This document shows positions 24,201 through 37,200 of a DNA stretch of 64,000 bases, piece by piece. A program made the translations under genes and the position numbers. The DNA is taken from the NCBI RefSeq assembly GCF_000801105.2, contig NC_079519.1:35377288-35441287 (forward strand). Reading direction: 5' to 3'. The stretch is from Raphanus sativus (Eukaryota; Streptophyta; Magnoliopsida; Brassicales; Brassicaceae). Below the pieces are notes generated by a model. It did not search any database. It worked only from the letters and a program-made list of their open reading frames with translations, and was not told the origin of the DNA. Numbering within the stretch: position 1 is the first letter of the stretch; every line of letters starts with the position of its first letter.

Positions 24201-27200
24201 CTAATCTACTATTTTTGTTCTGTTTTGCCTCTATCCGTCAAATGTTGCAGTTGTCTACACCATAGAGTTTCAGAAAAGAGGGTTGCCTCATGCCCACATT
24301 CTATTATGGTTGAAAGGCATACAAAAAGAAGTTACTGCTGCGATCATCGATGAGTACATCTCGGCAGAGTTACCAGACAGAGAGACTGACAGAGAAGGAT
24401 TCGAACTGGTTGAACGTCATATGATTCATGGTCCGTGCGGTAAGTTCCGCAAGAGCTCACCGTGTATGGACAAAGGGGTGTGCACAAAGAACTTCCCTAA
24501 ACCTTTCTCAGAACATACAAGGATTGACAAATCTGGATTCGTGGTTTATAGAAGGAGAGCTGATCCCGGATCTTTCGTGGTCAAGGGTGACATCAGGTTG
24601 GATAATCAGTTTGTCGTGTCCCACAATCTTGCACTCCTAAAGAAATACCAAGCCCACATCAACGTGGAATGGTGCTGTAGAACCAGCGCAATCAAGTACC
24701 TGTTTAAATACATTACCAAAGGCGTTGATCGTGCAACTGCCGTACTACAGAAGAATGACCCGAATATGCTTAACGAGGTTGACAGATATTTGGAGTGCCG
24801 ATACATATCAGCTTGCGAGGGAGCATGGAGGTTGTTCGCTTTCCCGATCCACCATAACCAGCCCAACGTCGTCAAACTCCCGGTTCACCTGCCAGGGCAG
24901 CATCTAATGGTTTTTGATCAATCTGATGACTTATCTCGAGTGATTTCGCGAGAAAATATTGAGAAGACAATGTTGACAGCTTTTTTTGAAGCTTGTGACA
25001 CATATGAGGAGGCGAGGGAGATGACATACGTCGAATTTCCCTCCAGGTTTGTTTACCATTCAAACGAACGGTTATGGGCACCTAGGCAGCAAGGAGAAGC
25101 TATTGGTCGGGTCGTGTACGTAAGTCCAGTATCTGGTGATAGATATTACCTAAGGATTTTGCTTAATGTTGTGAGAGGTCCTAGGAATTATGACGCGTTG
25201 TACACTGTCGGTGATGTGGTTTACAAGAAGTTCAAGGAAGCGTGTTATGCACGAGGCCTGCTTGATGATGACAAAGAGTGGCATGAGGCCATAGAAGAGC
25301 CATCGTATTGGGCTACCGGACGGCAGTTGAGAAAATTGTTTGTCCTCATCCTGGTTTACTGCCATGTTGTAAGCCCGCTCAAGCTCTGGGAGCATGCCTG
25401 GAAGTTTCTAGCTGAAGACATTCTCTACATGAAAAGAAAGGAATTTCGCTTTCCAGGGCTTGACCTGCAGGACGAGCAGTTAAAACAGTATACTCTGTTA
25501 GAGGTTGAGAAACACCTGAAAGAGCACAACCAGACGCTTTCGGACTACGATGATATGCCACAGCCAGATAAATCAATTTTATCAGATTTGAGAAATCCTC
25601 ATCTACGTGAAGAAATGGTCTACGACGTTCAAAAGGAGGCCGAGACACATAGCATGTTGTTTGATGCAATGAATGAGGATCAGCGGAAAGTATATCATGC
25701 CGTTATGCAGTCTGTCGAGAAACGGTCAGGGCAGTTGTTATTTGTTAACGGTGCAGGAGGTACAGGAAAGACATATCTATACCGGACTATCATCGCAAGG
25801 ATGAGGTCAGTTGGCAAAGTAGTTATTCCAGTCGCCTCCGCTGGAATCGCCGCATTGCTTCTCCCAGGTGGGCGGACAGCACACTCGCGGTTTAAATTGC
25901 CATTGAATCTGGATGATCGTTCGATGTGTGAAATACACAAAGGCTCCAGCTTGGCGGCGTTGATATCTAAAGCGGAACTAATCATATGGGACGAAGCTCC
26001 GATGGCACACAGACATGCGTTCGAGACTCTAGACCGTTCCCTCAGGGATTTGTTATCAGATGCAGACCCAGAAGCTGCCAACAAGCCTTTTGGTGGCAAG
26101 ACAGTGCTCCTCGGAGGTGATTTTAGGCAGATACTGCCGGTGATCCGACATGGAAAACGGACAGACACAGTTCTCGCATCTATTAGCAAGTCTTATCTGT
26201 GGAAGATGGCTCGAGTATTCTCTCTTAGCATCAACATGCGACTTCGGCAGGAAGACAAGGATTTTGCTAAGTGGATATTACAAGTAGGAGACGGGGAAGC
26301 TCAGACACTGACTTCGTATAAGCCAAGTCATGACGAAGGTAATCGTATTTTGGTTGACAAACGCTTTTTACTCCCTACCTCTGAAACTCCACATGAAGCT
26401 TTGGCAGATGCTGCATACCCAAACTTCCTCCATAATTACCGAAACAAAGAGTATATAACAGAGAGAGCGGTCTTGACGCCTACAAATAATACAGTGCATG
26501 AAATCAACGCTTACCTCCTCTCTAAGATCCCATCGCAAGCTAGGGAGTATCTGAGTTCTGATTCCATTGAGTTAGAAGCTACACCAGATGATGATTGGAC
26601 CAGCCATTACCCTCCAGAGTACTTGAACTCCCTAGAATTCCCAGGCCTCCCCAATCATAGGCTCTGCTTGAAGGTGGGAGCACCAGTGATGATGCTGCGC
26701 AACCTAAACCAAAATCAAGGATTGTGCAATGGTACAAGGATGATGGTCAGTAGACTAGGCAACCGCATCATTCAAGCGGATATCATGACGGGGACAGATG
26801 TTGGGGAGCAAGTTCTCATACCTAGGATACAGCTAAGTCCCACTGACACCATTCATCCCTTCACTTTTAATCGAAGACAGTTCCCGATAAGATTGTGCTA
26901 CGCCATGACAATAAACAAGAGCCAAGGCCAGAGTCTGAACCATGTTGCCCTGTACCTTCCTCGGTCCGTCTTCACTCACGGACAACTGTATGTGGCCATG
27001 TCTAGAGTCACTTCGCCAAATGGGCTAAAGATACTGGACGAGACGTCTGATGAGGAGGGCGAAGATGGAGTGACCAATATCGTCTACAGGGAGGTCTTCG
27101 AAGACATCAAAGTGACACAGGTTAGAGCCTCAAATATGTTCCTTACGTTTCTCTATAGCTCAATAATTTTCCCTAAACTAACAATCATATCATGTTGTGC

Positions 27201-27229
27201 GAAACTGGACATCTAATTATTCACAGTGA
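21241..27229 (+). CDS. Helitron RepHel transposase (HUH replication initiator plus PIF1 helicase)
   Basis: Exons 21241-21349, 21438-21527, 21573-21662, 21751-21897, 21981-22010, 22093-23451 and 24251-27120 join in frame to 1565 codons. The stop TGA is at 27227-27229 if the last GT-AG intron is spliced; otherwise the frame ends at 27216. Exon 6 opens with a zinc-finger-like [15 protein letters not shown] block. The Rep domain has the HUH motif PHAH (H622, H624) and the two-tyrosine motif YLFKY (Y758, Y762). The PIF1 helicase part has Walker A GAGGTGKT (1109-1116), IIWDE (1186-1190), [18 protein letters not shown] and YVAMSRV. These activities nick, unwind and rejoin DNA in rolling-circle transposition. 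No internal stop or frameshift is seen. An unusual 799-bp AT-rich intron divides the Rep domain just before the HUH motif. The ATG at 21241 is the first in a frame that splices cleanly; small N-terminal exons are the least certain part. Confidence 0.88.
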
Positions 27230-27651
27230 CCTTCACACTGAGATACAAAAGGGTCCCGACGACAACAATCAGGCTTCCAACCAGATACAAGCTTCTAAGA
27301 TGACAACCTCTTTCATAAAAAAAAAAAAAAAAAAAAAAAAACCAACACAGAAACTAAGGATCACCAAATTTCTTTGAGAATGTTACGTTATACGTCTTTG
27401 GATACATGATCTCCCTGCTTATTCTGATTGTTCATGCCTTAGCTTTAGCTTTGTTTAGATGTTACAGAGAGCCTGGATTCCTTTTGGAAAGTTCAAAGCT
27501 TTGTTATAAATAGAAAATTTGGTGACAATGAACGTTCCTGTATTCCTCATGTGTCTTCTTCTAAGATGAGTCCTTTAACAGCTTCCTAAATCCAGTTTGG
27601 ATTATTTCCTTAAATTCAGAATTTGTGTTTAGCTGGTAATCACTAAATAAG

Positions 27652-27743
27652 TAATCTTCTCTGATCCGGCTCATACTTATCTGTTTCATATTAATATGGC
27701 ATTACAAAAAAATTAATCTTCTCTGATCCGGCTCATACTTATC
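27652..27743. repeat. 30-bp perfect direct repeat near the Helitron 3' end
   Basis: 27652-27681 and 27714-27743 are identical 30-mers beginning TAATCTTCTCTGATCCGGCT, 62 bp apart start to start. They lie about 130-220 bp inside the 3' terminus. Confidence 0.9.
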
Positions 27744-27843
27744 AGTTTCTATTTATAACGTCTATCGCACAACAGCAACCTATAGTCAGCCATACTACCT
27801 TAGTAAGACAAAATTATAATTGGTATTACATAGTGAAACATAT

Positions 27844-27870
27844 CCCGCCCGAAGGGCGGGCCAATTCTAG
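27844..27870 (+). terminator. Helitron 3' terminal hairpin and CTAG end
   Basis: A 7-bp GC stem (CCCGCCC / GGGCGGG) with a GAA loop is followed ten bases later by CTAG and host T. This is the standard Helitron 3' end, where the hairpin marks termination of rolling-circle transposition. Confidence 0.9.
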
Positions 27871-28079
27871 TTTATTATCTAATCAATCCTACAGTGTTAT
27901 CGGACTTATTCTTTGGAAAAAAGTATAAAAAACTATACTAAATTGTTATCGAACCGTAACCGAGAAAGCCCACATAATCTCTAGTCAAGTCCCATAACCA
28001 CTCCGGCACGGCAACCATTTTGTGACGGTCTCCCAATATATTAAGCCCAAACTCTTTAATATAATGGGTTACAGTAAGC

Positions 28080-28195
28080 ACAATCGGTCTCTCTCTCTCT
28101 TCTGGGGTTTTCTCTCCTTCTACTTCGTTCTTTGTCGTCTCTCTCTCTTTCTAGGTCTCTCTCTACATACATACATACATACATACTCTTTCAGA
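28080..28195 (+). repeat. pyrimidine-rich leader and (CATA)n repeat upstream of UPL
   Basis: A CT-rich tract (about 28088-28165) and a short (CATA)5 microsatellite (about 28174-28195) precede the UPL start by 80-190 bp. CT-rich tracts are common in plant core promoters and 5' UTRs, so transcription probably starts here. Confidence 0.5.
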
Positions 28196-28270
28196 TGCGT
28201 ATTTGGTACTCTGATCTGTTAAGATTCCGAGATTGATTTTATTTTTCTTTCTCAAAACCACCGCAGTTAG

Positions 28271-31200
28271 ATGGCGACTGGCAGATCCGCTAGTATGCCG
28301 TCACGCTTGCGACAGCTTCTTTCCGGCGAAGGCTCCATCGGCCCCTCTATTAGACTCGACGCCGAGCCTGTGAGTTTAGGGTTTTCTTTAATTTGATTTT
28401 GATTTAATTTAATTAGGGCTTCTTTTTTAATAATTTGATAGCATGTCCCAAGCTTTTACCTTTACTGGATTTAATTAGGGTTTATTGTATTGTGTTGCAG
28501 CCTCCGGAGATCAAGTCGTTTATAGAGAAAGTAATACAGAGTCCACTCTCTGATATTGCGTTACCTCTCTCTGGTTTTCGCTGGGAGTACAGTAAGGTAG
28601 TTAATAATAATAATAATACTTAGTAGCCTTTCTTATTTTGTCCTTTTGTGGGGTTTCTCACATGATTGATTGATTGATTGATTATTCCAGGGGAACTTCC
28701 ATCACTGGAGACCTCTGTTTCTACATTTTGACAAGTACTTCAAGACTTTTTTGTCAAATAGGAATGACCTTCTCTTGTCTGATAACATTCTGGGAGATGA
28801 GGATCCCTTTCCCAAGAACACTCTTCTTCAAATTCTTCGGGTCATGCAGATCATTCTCGAGAACTGTCCCAACAAAAGCTCCTTTGATGGTTTAGAGGTA
28901 TGCCTCTTTTGAGCCTTTGATGCATTTTTCTGATATCTTATATTAAAGCTACATTAACTTATTTAGTAACTCTTTCCGACATTGTTTATTTTTTTGCAGC
29001 ACTTTAAGCTCCTGCTCGCGTCCACGGATCCAGATGTTCTCATTGCAGCCTTGGAAACTCTTGCGGCGCTTGTGAAAATCAGCTCGTCTAAGCTCCACAG
29101 GAGTGGAAAGTTGGTTGGATGTGGTTCTGTAAACAGCTTCCTTCTCTCTCTTGCCCAGGGCTGGGGTAGCAAAGAGGAGGGATTGGGTTTGTATTCCTGC
29201 GTTGTGGCTAACGAGAGGAACCAGGAAGACGGTCTGACCTTATTTCCTTCCGGCTTGGATAATGATCACAACGAAGCAGCTTCTCGGATTGGTTCTACTG
29301 TTTATTTTGAGTTGCGTGGACACAGTGCCGAGAGAATAAGTGATGGTAGTAGCGCTAGTTCTTCTTCAAGGGTGATACAGATTCCTGATTTGCACTTGAG
29401 GAACGAGGATGATCTAGTGTTAATGAAGGAGTGTTTAGAGCTTTACAATGTTCCCCCGGAGCTCAGGTTCTCTCTACTCACCCGAGTCAGATATGCTCAT
29501 GCTTTTCGTTCTTCCAGAACCTGCCGGTTGTATAGCAGGATCTGCCTACTTGCGTTTGTTGTACTTGTTCAGTCAAGTGATGCTCAAGAAGAACTTGCAT
29601 CCTTTTTTGCAAATGAACCTGAGTATACAAATGAATTGATTAGAATTGTCAGATCTGAAGAACCAATCCCTGGAACCATTAGAACTCTTGCCATGCTTGC
29701 ATTGGGCGCCCAATTGGCTGTATACTCGGCCTCTCATGATCGAGCCAGGATTCTAAGCAGATCTAGCATCAGTTTCGCTGTAGGCAACAGAATGATTCTG
29801 CTTAATGTGCTTCAGAAAGCCGTGCTGTCTTTGAAGATTTCTAGTGATCCATCATCTATTGCTTTTGTTGAGGCGCTACTTCAGTTTTATTTGCTTCACA
29901 TTGTTTCATCATCATCATCTGGAAGCACTATAAGGGGGTCTGGAATGGTTCCCACATTTCTCCCTCTCTTGGAGTATACTGATCCGACTCACCTGCATCT
30001 TGTGTATTTGGCTGTTAAAGCACTACAAAAGCTCATGGATTATAGCAGTTCTGCAGTACCTCTACTCAGGGATCTTGGGGGTGTAGAACTGTTGTCTCAG
30101 AGATTAGAGTTGGAGGTTCATCACATTCTTAAGTTGACTGGAGAGAACAACAGTGATATGGTAGTTGGTGAATCTTCAGAAATAAATGGTGATCAGTTAC
30201 TCTCCCGAAAGAGACTCATCAAGGTTCTTCTGAAATCTCTTGGTTCTTCTACGTATACTCCTGGAAATGCGAATAGGTCTCAAAGTTCTCAGGAGAGTAC
30301 GTTGCCTGCCACTTTGTCGTTGATATACAGGAATGCAGATAAGTTTGGTGGGGATATCTATTACTCAGCTGTGACAGTTATGAGTGATTTAATCCACAAA
30401 GACCCCACATCTCTTACTTCCCTGTTTGAAATGGGCCTCCCTGAAGCATTTCTGTCTTCAGTTGTATCAGGAATACTTCCTTCTTCCAAGGCTATTGCAT
30501 GCATTCCAAATGGCTTGGGTGCAATATCTCTTAATAGCAAAGGATTGGAGACAGTAAAAGAAACTTCTGCACTGCGCTTCCTTGTTGATGTATTTACTTC
30601 CAAGAAGTATGTTCTAGCTATGAATGAGGCCATTGTTCCGTTTACAAATGCCGTGGAAGAGCTTCTGCGCCATGTTTCATCTCTAAGAGCCACCGGTGTT
30701 GAAATAATCATTGAAATTGTGGATAGAATTGCATGCTTTGGAGAGAGTGATTCTTCATCGTCTTCTGTAAATCTGACCGAAAGTACTGCAATGGAAATGG
30801 ATTCAGATGTGAAGAACATAAATGGCGTCAGTCATGAGCAGTTTGTTCAACTCTGCATCTTTCATCTGATAATTCTGCTGCACCGAACAATGGAGAATGC
30901 TGAGACTTCTCGTCTCTTTGTTGAGAAGTCTGGCATTGAGGCTTTACTTAAGCTTCTCTTGCGACCTAGCATTGCTCAGTCTTCTGAAGGGCTATCTATT
31001 GCCTTGCACAGCACCATTGTTTTTAAGGGTTTTACGCAGCATCACTCTGCTTCTCTTGCTCGGGCCTTTTGCTCTTCTCTTCGTGATCAGGTGAAGAAAG
31101 CTTTAGAAGGACTGCAAGATCTCTCGGGGACGTTCTTACTTGATCGAAAACTTTCTCCAAGCTGTGGAATTTTTTCTTCTCTTTTCCTTGTGGAGTTTCT

Positions 31201-34200
31201 TCTGTTTCTAGCTGCATCAAAGGATAACCGTTGGGTGACTGCATTGCTTTCGGAGTTTGCAAATGGAAGCAAGGATGTTCTGGAGAATATAGGCCATTTG
31301 CACCGTGAAATTCTATGGCATATAGCAGTTTACGAGAGTTCAACGCTGGAAAGTCAAAATACTTCTACCGAGTCAGAGCAAACAGAGCTGTCTGTAAATG
31401 GAACGGAAGGACAAAGGTTCAGTTCTTTTAGACAGTTTCTGGATCCATTATTTCAGAGGAGAACGTCAGGATGGAGCGCGGAATCGCAATTCTTTGATTT
31501 AATAAATCTTTACCGTGATCTTGGACGTGCATCGTCTGGATTTCAACCACGACCAATCAGCGATGGTCCCTCTAGTTCATCAGACTCTTCTGGTAACAGA
31601 GAGCTTGAAAGAGATGGATCCTATTATACATCATGCTGTGACATGGTGAAGTCATTATCCTTCCACATCACTTACATATTCCAAGAGTTAGGGAAGGCGA
31701 TGCTGCTCCAATCTCGTAGGAGAGAAGATACAGTAAATGTATCTCCGTCATCTAAGTTAGTTGCCTCAAGTTTTGCTTCAATCTCCCTGGATCACTTGAA
31801 TTTTGAAGGCCATGAGACTGCAGCTGAGGCATCAAGGTCAACTAAATATCTCTACCTTGGCAAGGTTGTTGACTTCATTGATGCTGTCCTTCTTGACAGG
31901 CCTGATTCGTGTAATCCTGTTCTGATAAATTGCTTTTATGGCCGGGGGGTGATTCAGACGGTTTTGACAACATTTGATGCTACTAGCCAGCTTTTATTCT
32001 CAATTAATAGGAGCTACTCATCTCCGATGGAGACTGATGATGTTAAAGGAAAGCTGGATGAAAAGGAAGACACAGATCATGCGTGGATATATGGTCCGCT
32101 GGCTAGCTACGGGAAGCTCATGGACCATTTGGTTACGTCATCGTTTATCTTATCACCATCCACAAAACACTTGCTCGTTCAACCAGTAGAAAATGGGAAT
32201 ATTCCATTTCCACAAGATGCTGAGACATTTGTGAAGATCCTGCAGTCCAACGTGTTGAAAGCTGTGCTTCCGGTTTGGACTCATCCACTATTTACAGAGT
32301 GTAGTTATGATTTCGTCACTGCCCTCATTTCCATCATCAAGCATGTGTATTCTGGAGTTGAGCTGAAAAGCTCAGGTGGCAATGGTAGCGCTCGTGTAAC
32401 AGGTCCACCTCCCAGTGAAACGACCATTTCAACAATTGTGGAGATGGGGTTCTCCAGATCCAGAGCCGAAGAAGCTTTGAGACAGGTTGGTTCTAACAGT
32501 GTTGAGTTAGCTATGGAATGGCTGTTTTCCCACCCAGAAGAAATTCAAGAGGATGATGAGCTTGCTCGTGCTCTTGCAATGTCTCTTGGAAATTCTGAAT
32601 CAGATACAAAGCAGAATGTTTTAGATGAAACTCGAGAACAGATTGAAGCAGAAGTAGTCTCACTGCCACCAGTTGAAGAGCTTATAACAACATGTACAAG
32701 GCTTTTGCAGATGAAAGAACCCCTTGCTTTTCCCGTTAGAGACTTGCTTGTATTGATTTGCTCAGAAAACAATGGGGAACACCGATCTGGGGTTATATCT
32801 GGCCTTCTTAACCGGATTAAGGATTGTTGTCCTGTCTTCGATGACACAAAGAACAATCTGCTCTCTGCTCTGTTGCATGTTTTGGCTTTGATTCTTCATG
32901 AAGATGCAGGTTCACGCGAAGTTGCGCTGAAGGCCGGTATTGTAAGACTTGTGTGCGATGTACTCTCAAAGTGGGATTCTGGTTGTATTGATAAGGAAAA
33001 GTTTAATGTTCCAAAGTGGGTGACGACAGGGTTTCTTGCCATTGATAGGCTGCTACAAGTGGACCAGAAATTAAATACTGAGCTTATAGAGGAGTTGCAA
33101 AAAGGTGAGACATCTCTGGCCATTGATGAGAGCAAACAAGAAAAGCTACAATCTGTTTTTGGTTCTCCACAGCTTGTTGATGTTGACGATCAGAAGAAGT
33201 TGATTGAGATTGCTTGTACATGTATCCGGAATCAGCTTCCTTCTGAAACTATGCATGCTGTTTTACAACTGTGTTCTACATTGACAAGGAAGCATTCTGT
33301 TGCTGTCTGCTTTCTTGATTTTGGAGGTGTGCAAGGACTGCTTTCTCTGCCGAGTAATAGTCTTTTTCCAGGGTTTGACTCAGTTGCTGCTAGTATCATC
33401 CGTCATGTTCTTGAAGATCCCCAAACGCTTCAGCAAGCCATGGAATCTGAGATAAAACATGCACTTGCAACACTTTCCAACAGGCACTCAAATCCGAGAA
33501 TCTCTCCACGCAATTTTTTGTTGAATGTGAACTCGGTAATTGCCCGGGATCCAATCACTTTTATCCAGGCAGCTCGTTCTATATGCCAAGTGGAGATGGT
33601 TGGTGAAAGACCTTACATCGTATTAGTCAAAGAAAAAGAGAAATCAAAAGACAAAGAGAAGGATAAGGATAAGGACAGAGCTGACAAAGAGAAATCTCAG
33701 ATTTCTAATGAAGTTGCAACTACCACTCCTCCTGGGAGCACCAAGGCTAAAGTTTACCGGAAACCTCCTCAGTCGTTCATTGTTGTTGTTGAGCTGCTTC
33801 TGGATTCTATCTGTAATTTCATCCCTCCTGCGAAAGATGACATGGTTGAAGGTGATTCTACTTTAGCAGACATGGATATTGATCTTGCCTCTACTAAGGG
33901 AAAAGGCATAGCGGTTGCTGCTACACCCGAAGAAAAGAAAGCTATTTCACAGGACATGTCAGCTTCATTGGCTAAAATTGTTTTCATTCTGAAGCTTTTG
34001 AGTGAGATGCTGTTGATGTATTCTTCCTCAATCCATATAATACTTCGAAGAGATGCTGAAATTAACAGTCTTAGAGGTCCTCAACAGAAGACTGGTCAAG
34101 TTGGTGGAATATTTCATCATCTTCTTCACAAGTTTACTCCATACTCAAGGGTGAAGAAGGAAAAGAAATCTGAGAGTGATTGGCGGCAAAAGCTGGCAAG

Positions 34201-37200
34201 TAGGGCTAATCAGTTTTTAGTGGGTGCATCTGTTAGATCTGCTGAAGCAAGGAAGAGGATATTTTCTGACATTAGCAGTATCTTCAATGACTTCATAGAT
34301 ACATCCAGTGCGCTTAGACCTCCAGTTAATGAAATACACATTTTAATAGATCTGTTGAGTGATATGCTCTCTGCTCGGTCACTTACTGGTTCACATATGT
34401 CTTCCGAAGCTTCGAATACTTTTGTTGATGCTGGATTGGTTAAGTCTCTTACTCGTACTCTTGAAGTGTTGGACTTGGACAGTGTAGAATCTCCCAAAGC
34501 TGTAACAGGAATCATAAAAGTTTTGGAGTTGGTGACTAAGGAGCACGCCCATTCTGCTGATTCGAACTCGAAGAATGAAAATGCGAACAAGTCATCTGAT
34601 CAAATTCAATCAGGAAGAGGAGATACCACTGCTGATGCTTCTGAAGCAGGGGAAACTATGCTGCGGTCTAATCATGATTCCATGACAGCTGATCATGCGG
34701 AGAATTTTGGCGGTTCCCACACTTATGTTGGTTCAGAAGATGTGACAGATGACATGGAGCATGATCAAGACTTGGATGAAGGTTTTGCCGCAGGTGGGGA
34801 TGATTATATGCAAGAAGCAGCTGAGGATGCTAGGGGGTTGGAAAATGGGATTGGGTCGATGGGTATAGAGTTTGAGATGCATACCCACGTTCAGGAAAAT
34901 CTTGATGAAGAGGAAGACGAAGAGATGTCTGGTGATGAGGGTGACGAAATAGATGAGGATGAAAACGATAATGAAGAAGAAGACGAGGAGGACAATGACT
35001 TGGAAGAAGAAGAAGAAGAAGATGATGTACATCACCTACCTCATCATGACACCGATCAAGATGATCATGAGCTTGAGGATGATGAATTTGAAGAGGAAAT
35101 ACTGGTTGAAGAGGATGAAGAGGATGAAGATGATGAGGATCGGGTAATTCTCAGGTTTGAGGATGGAATCAATGGGCTAAACGTTCTTGATCATTTGGAG
35201 GTTCTTAGAGATCATAGATTTTCTGATGAAACACTTCATGTAATGCCTGTTGAAGTTTTTGGCTCGAGACGTCAAGGACGAACAACTTCTATTTACAGCC
35301 TTCTTGGCAGAACTGGGGATGGTGCTACTCCTTCACAGCATCCTCTTTTATCTGGATCTCCATCACTTCCAGTGTCCCAAAGTCAAACAGGTTCTCCTTT
35401 TTGTACTTGTCTTCATTTCCCTTTCTGTTATGTTATCATTTTTTTGCCATCTTACCATCGTTTTCATGCACTTTTGGTTATGCCACGAGATTACATTTTG
35501 TTAGATTTGGTGAATTGGTGTATTTAGTTGGTCGTTTTCAAAACAGATTCTTCTCAGCGTTTTCTTTGTGTTGATCTTCCTAGAGGAATAATTTGTTAAT
35601 CGACCGTTTTCTTCTCTTTGTAGAAAGCACAAGTGATCTTACTGTTGGAGGTAGGGATTCCAACGGTAGTTCTTCGTCACGGCTGGATGCTATATTCCGA
35701 TCTTTGAGGAATGGCCGGCAGGGGCATCGTTTGAATTTATGGGCTGATGACAGCCAGCAAATTGTTGGATCTGGCGCTTCTACAGTACCACAAGGCCTTG
35801 AAGATTTACTGGTATCTCAGTTGAGACGTCCCGGCTCTGATAATCCTTCTGATCAGAATCCATCTGTTTTGGAACCTCAATCACAGGCTGAGAGTGGGCA
35901 GCCCCAGGAGGCAACTGTCAGACCTGATGAAAACGCCACTAATAATGGAGGTGCCAATGTGTCTGCCCCCTCTATCGTTTCGCCAGTTGCATCTGCTCCC
36001 CCGGATACACGAGCCACTGCTACTGATTCTGTCTCCAGCTTGCGGTCTCAGTCAGTCGAAATGCAATATGATCCAAATGATTCAACTGTTCGGGATGTTG
36101 AAGCGGTGAGTCAAGAAAGCGGCGGGAGTGGGGCAACCTTGGGTGAAAGCCTTAGGAGTTTGGATGTTGAGATTGGAAGTGCTGATGGACATGATGATGG
36201 TGCAGAAAGGCATGATGTACAGCCAGCGATGCGCTCAAGAAGAGCAAATTTGTCACTTGCGCCATCTTCAACTGGGCGAGAAGCTTCTCTTTACAGTGTA
36301 ACTGAGGTTTCTGAGAACTCCGGTCACGAGGCTGAGCAGGATAATCCACCAGAGGAGCAACCAGTTAACAGGGATGTTGCTTCTAGTTCTATCGATCCAG
36401 CATTTTTAGATGCTCTACCTGAGGGACTGCGAGCTGAAGTCCTTTCGGCTCAGCAAGCACAAGCGCCACAACCTTCTAGCAATGAACAGCAGAATTCTGG
36501 AGATATTGATCCGGAGTTTCTTGCTGCGCTTCCTGCTGATATCCGAGCTGAAGTTCTGGCACAGCAACAAGCACAACGGCTTCACCAGTCTCATGAACTT
36601 GAAGGTCAGCCTGTTGAGATGGACACCGTTTCAATAATTGCAACTTTTCCTTCGGAGTTGCGAGAAGAGGTATTGAGTTGTTGCCTTTTAACGTCATGGC
36701 CATGAGTAGAGTTTTAAAGTATGTTCATCTAATATTATTTTTGTAATCAGGTGTTGCTGACGTCAGATGATGCCGTTCTTGCAAATTTAACACCTGCACT
36801 GGTTGCGGAAGCAAACATGTTACGCGAAAGGTTTGCTCATCGATACCATAACCGTGCACTTTTTGGTATGCATCCAAGACTTCGTAGAGGGGAGGCATCC
36901 AGGCGAGGTGAAGGTGGCATATCTGGAATTGAGAGAAGTGAGGGGATTGCTTCTCGCAGATCTGCTTCAAAGGTTATAGAGGCCGCTGGAGCTCCCCTAG
37001 TTAACACTGAGGCGCTCCAAGCAATGATTCGTGTTCTTCGTATAGTTCAGGTAGTTACCTAATGCATTACTTAGATATTTAACTGACATCACTTCGACAA
37101 TTCATTTATATATATCTTTTGTCTGCAGCCTCTTTACAAGGGTCCTCTGCAGAGGCTTTTGCTGAATTTATGTTCTCACGGAGAAACAAGGTTTTCCTTG

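Larger units (their letters stand above)
13129..27870 (+). mobile_element. candidate autonomous Helitron (14.7 kb) with RPA, F-box cargo and RepHel
   Basis: The 3' terminus is clear: a GC hairpin (CCCGCCC, loop GAA, GGGCGGG; 27844-27860), ten bases, then CTAG at 27867-27870 followed by host T. The 5' terminus is proposed at 13129, where TCTTTATATATAAAG follows an A, as Helitrons insert between A and T without a TSD. All inner genes are on the plus strand: RPA1-like (13532-16159), an At2g35280-like gene (17092-17736), an F-box gene (19182-19862) and RepHel (21241-27229). Plant Helitrons are known to pair RepHel with RPA70-like genes. Both replication genes read open throughout, so the element may be autonomous. 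The 5' boundary is less certain than the 3' end; a later start would exclude RPA or the cargo. Confidence 0.68.
27230..27870. other. Helitron 3' non-coding region
   Basis: This stretch holds an A-tract (about 27318-27341), a 30-bp perfect direct repeat and the 3' terminal hairpin. No gene is seen. Confidence 0.55.

Noticed and set aside
30361..30819. 152-codon antisense frame within UPL, and similar ones nearby
   Set aside because: These are shadows of the 6.4-kb UPL exon on the other strand.
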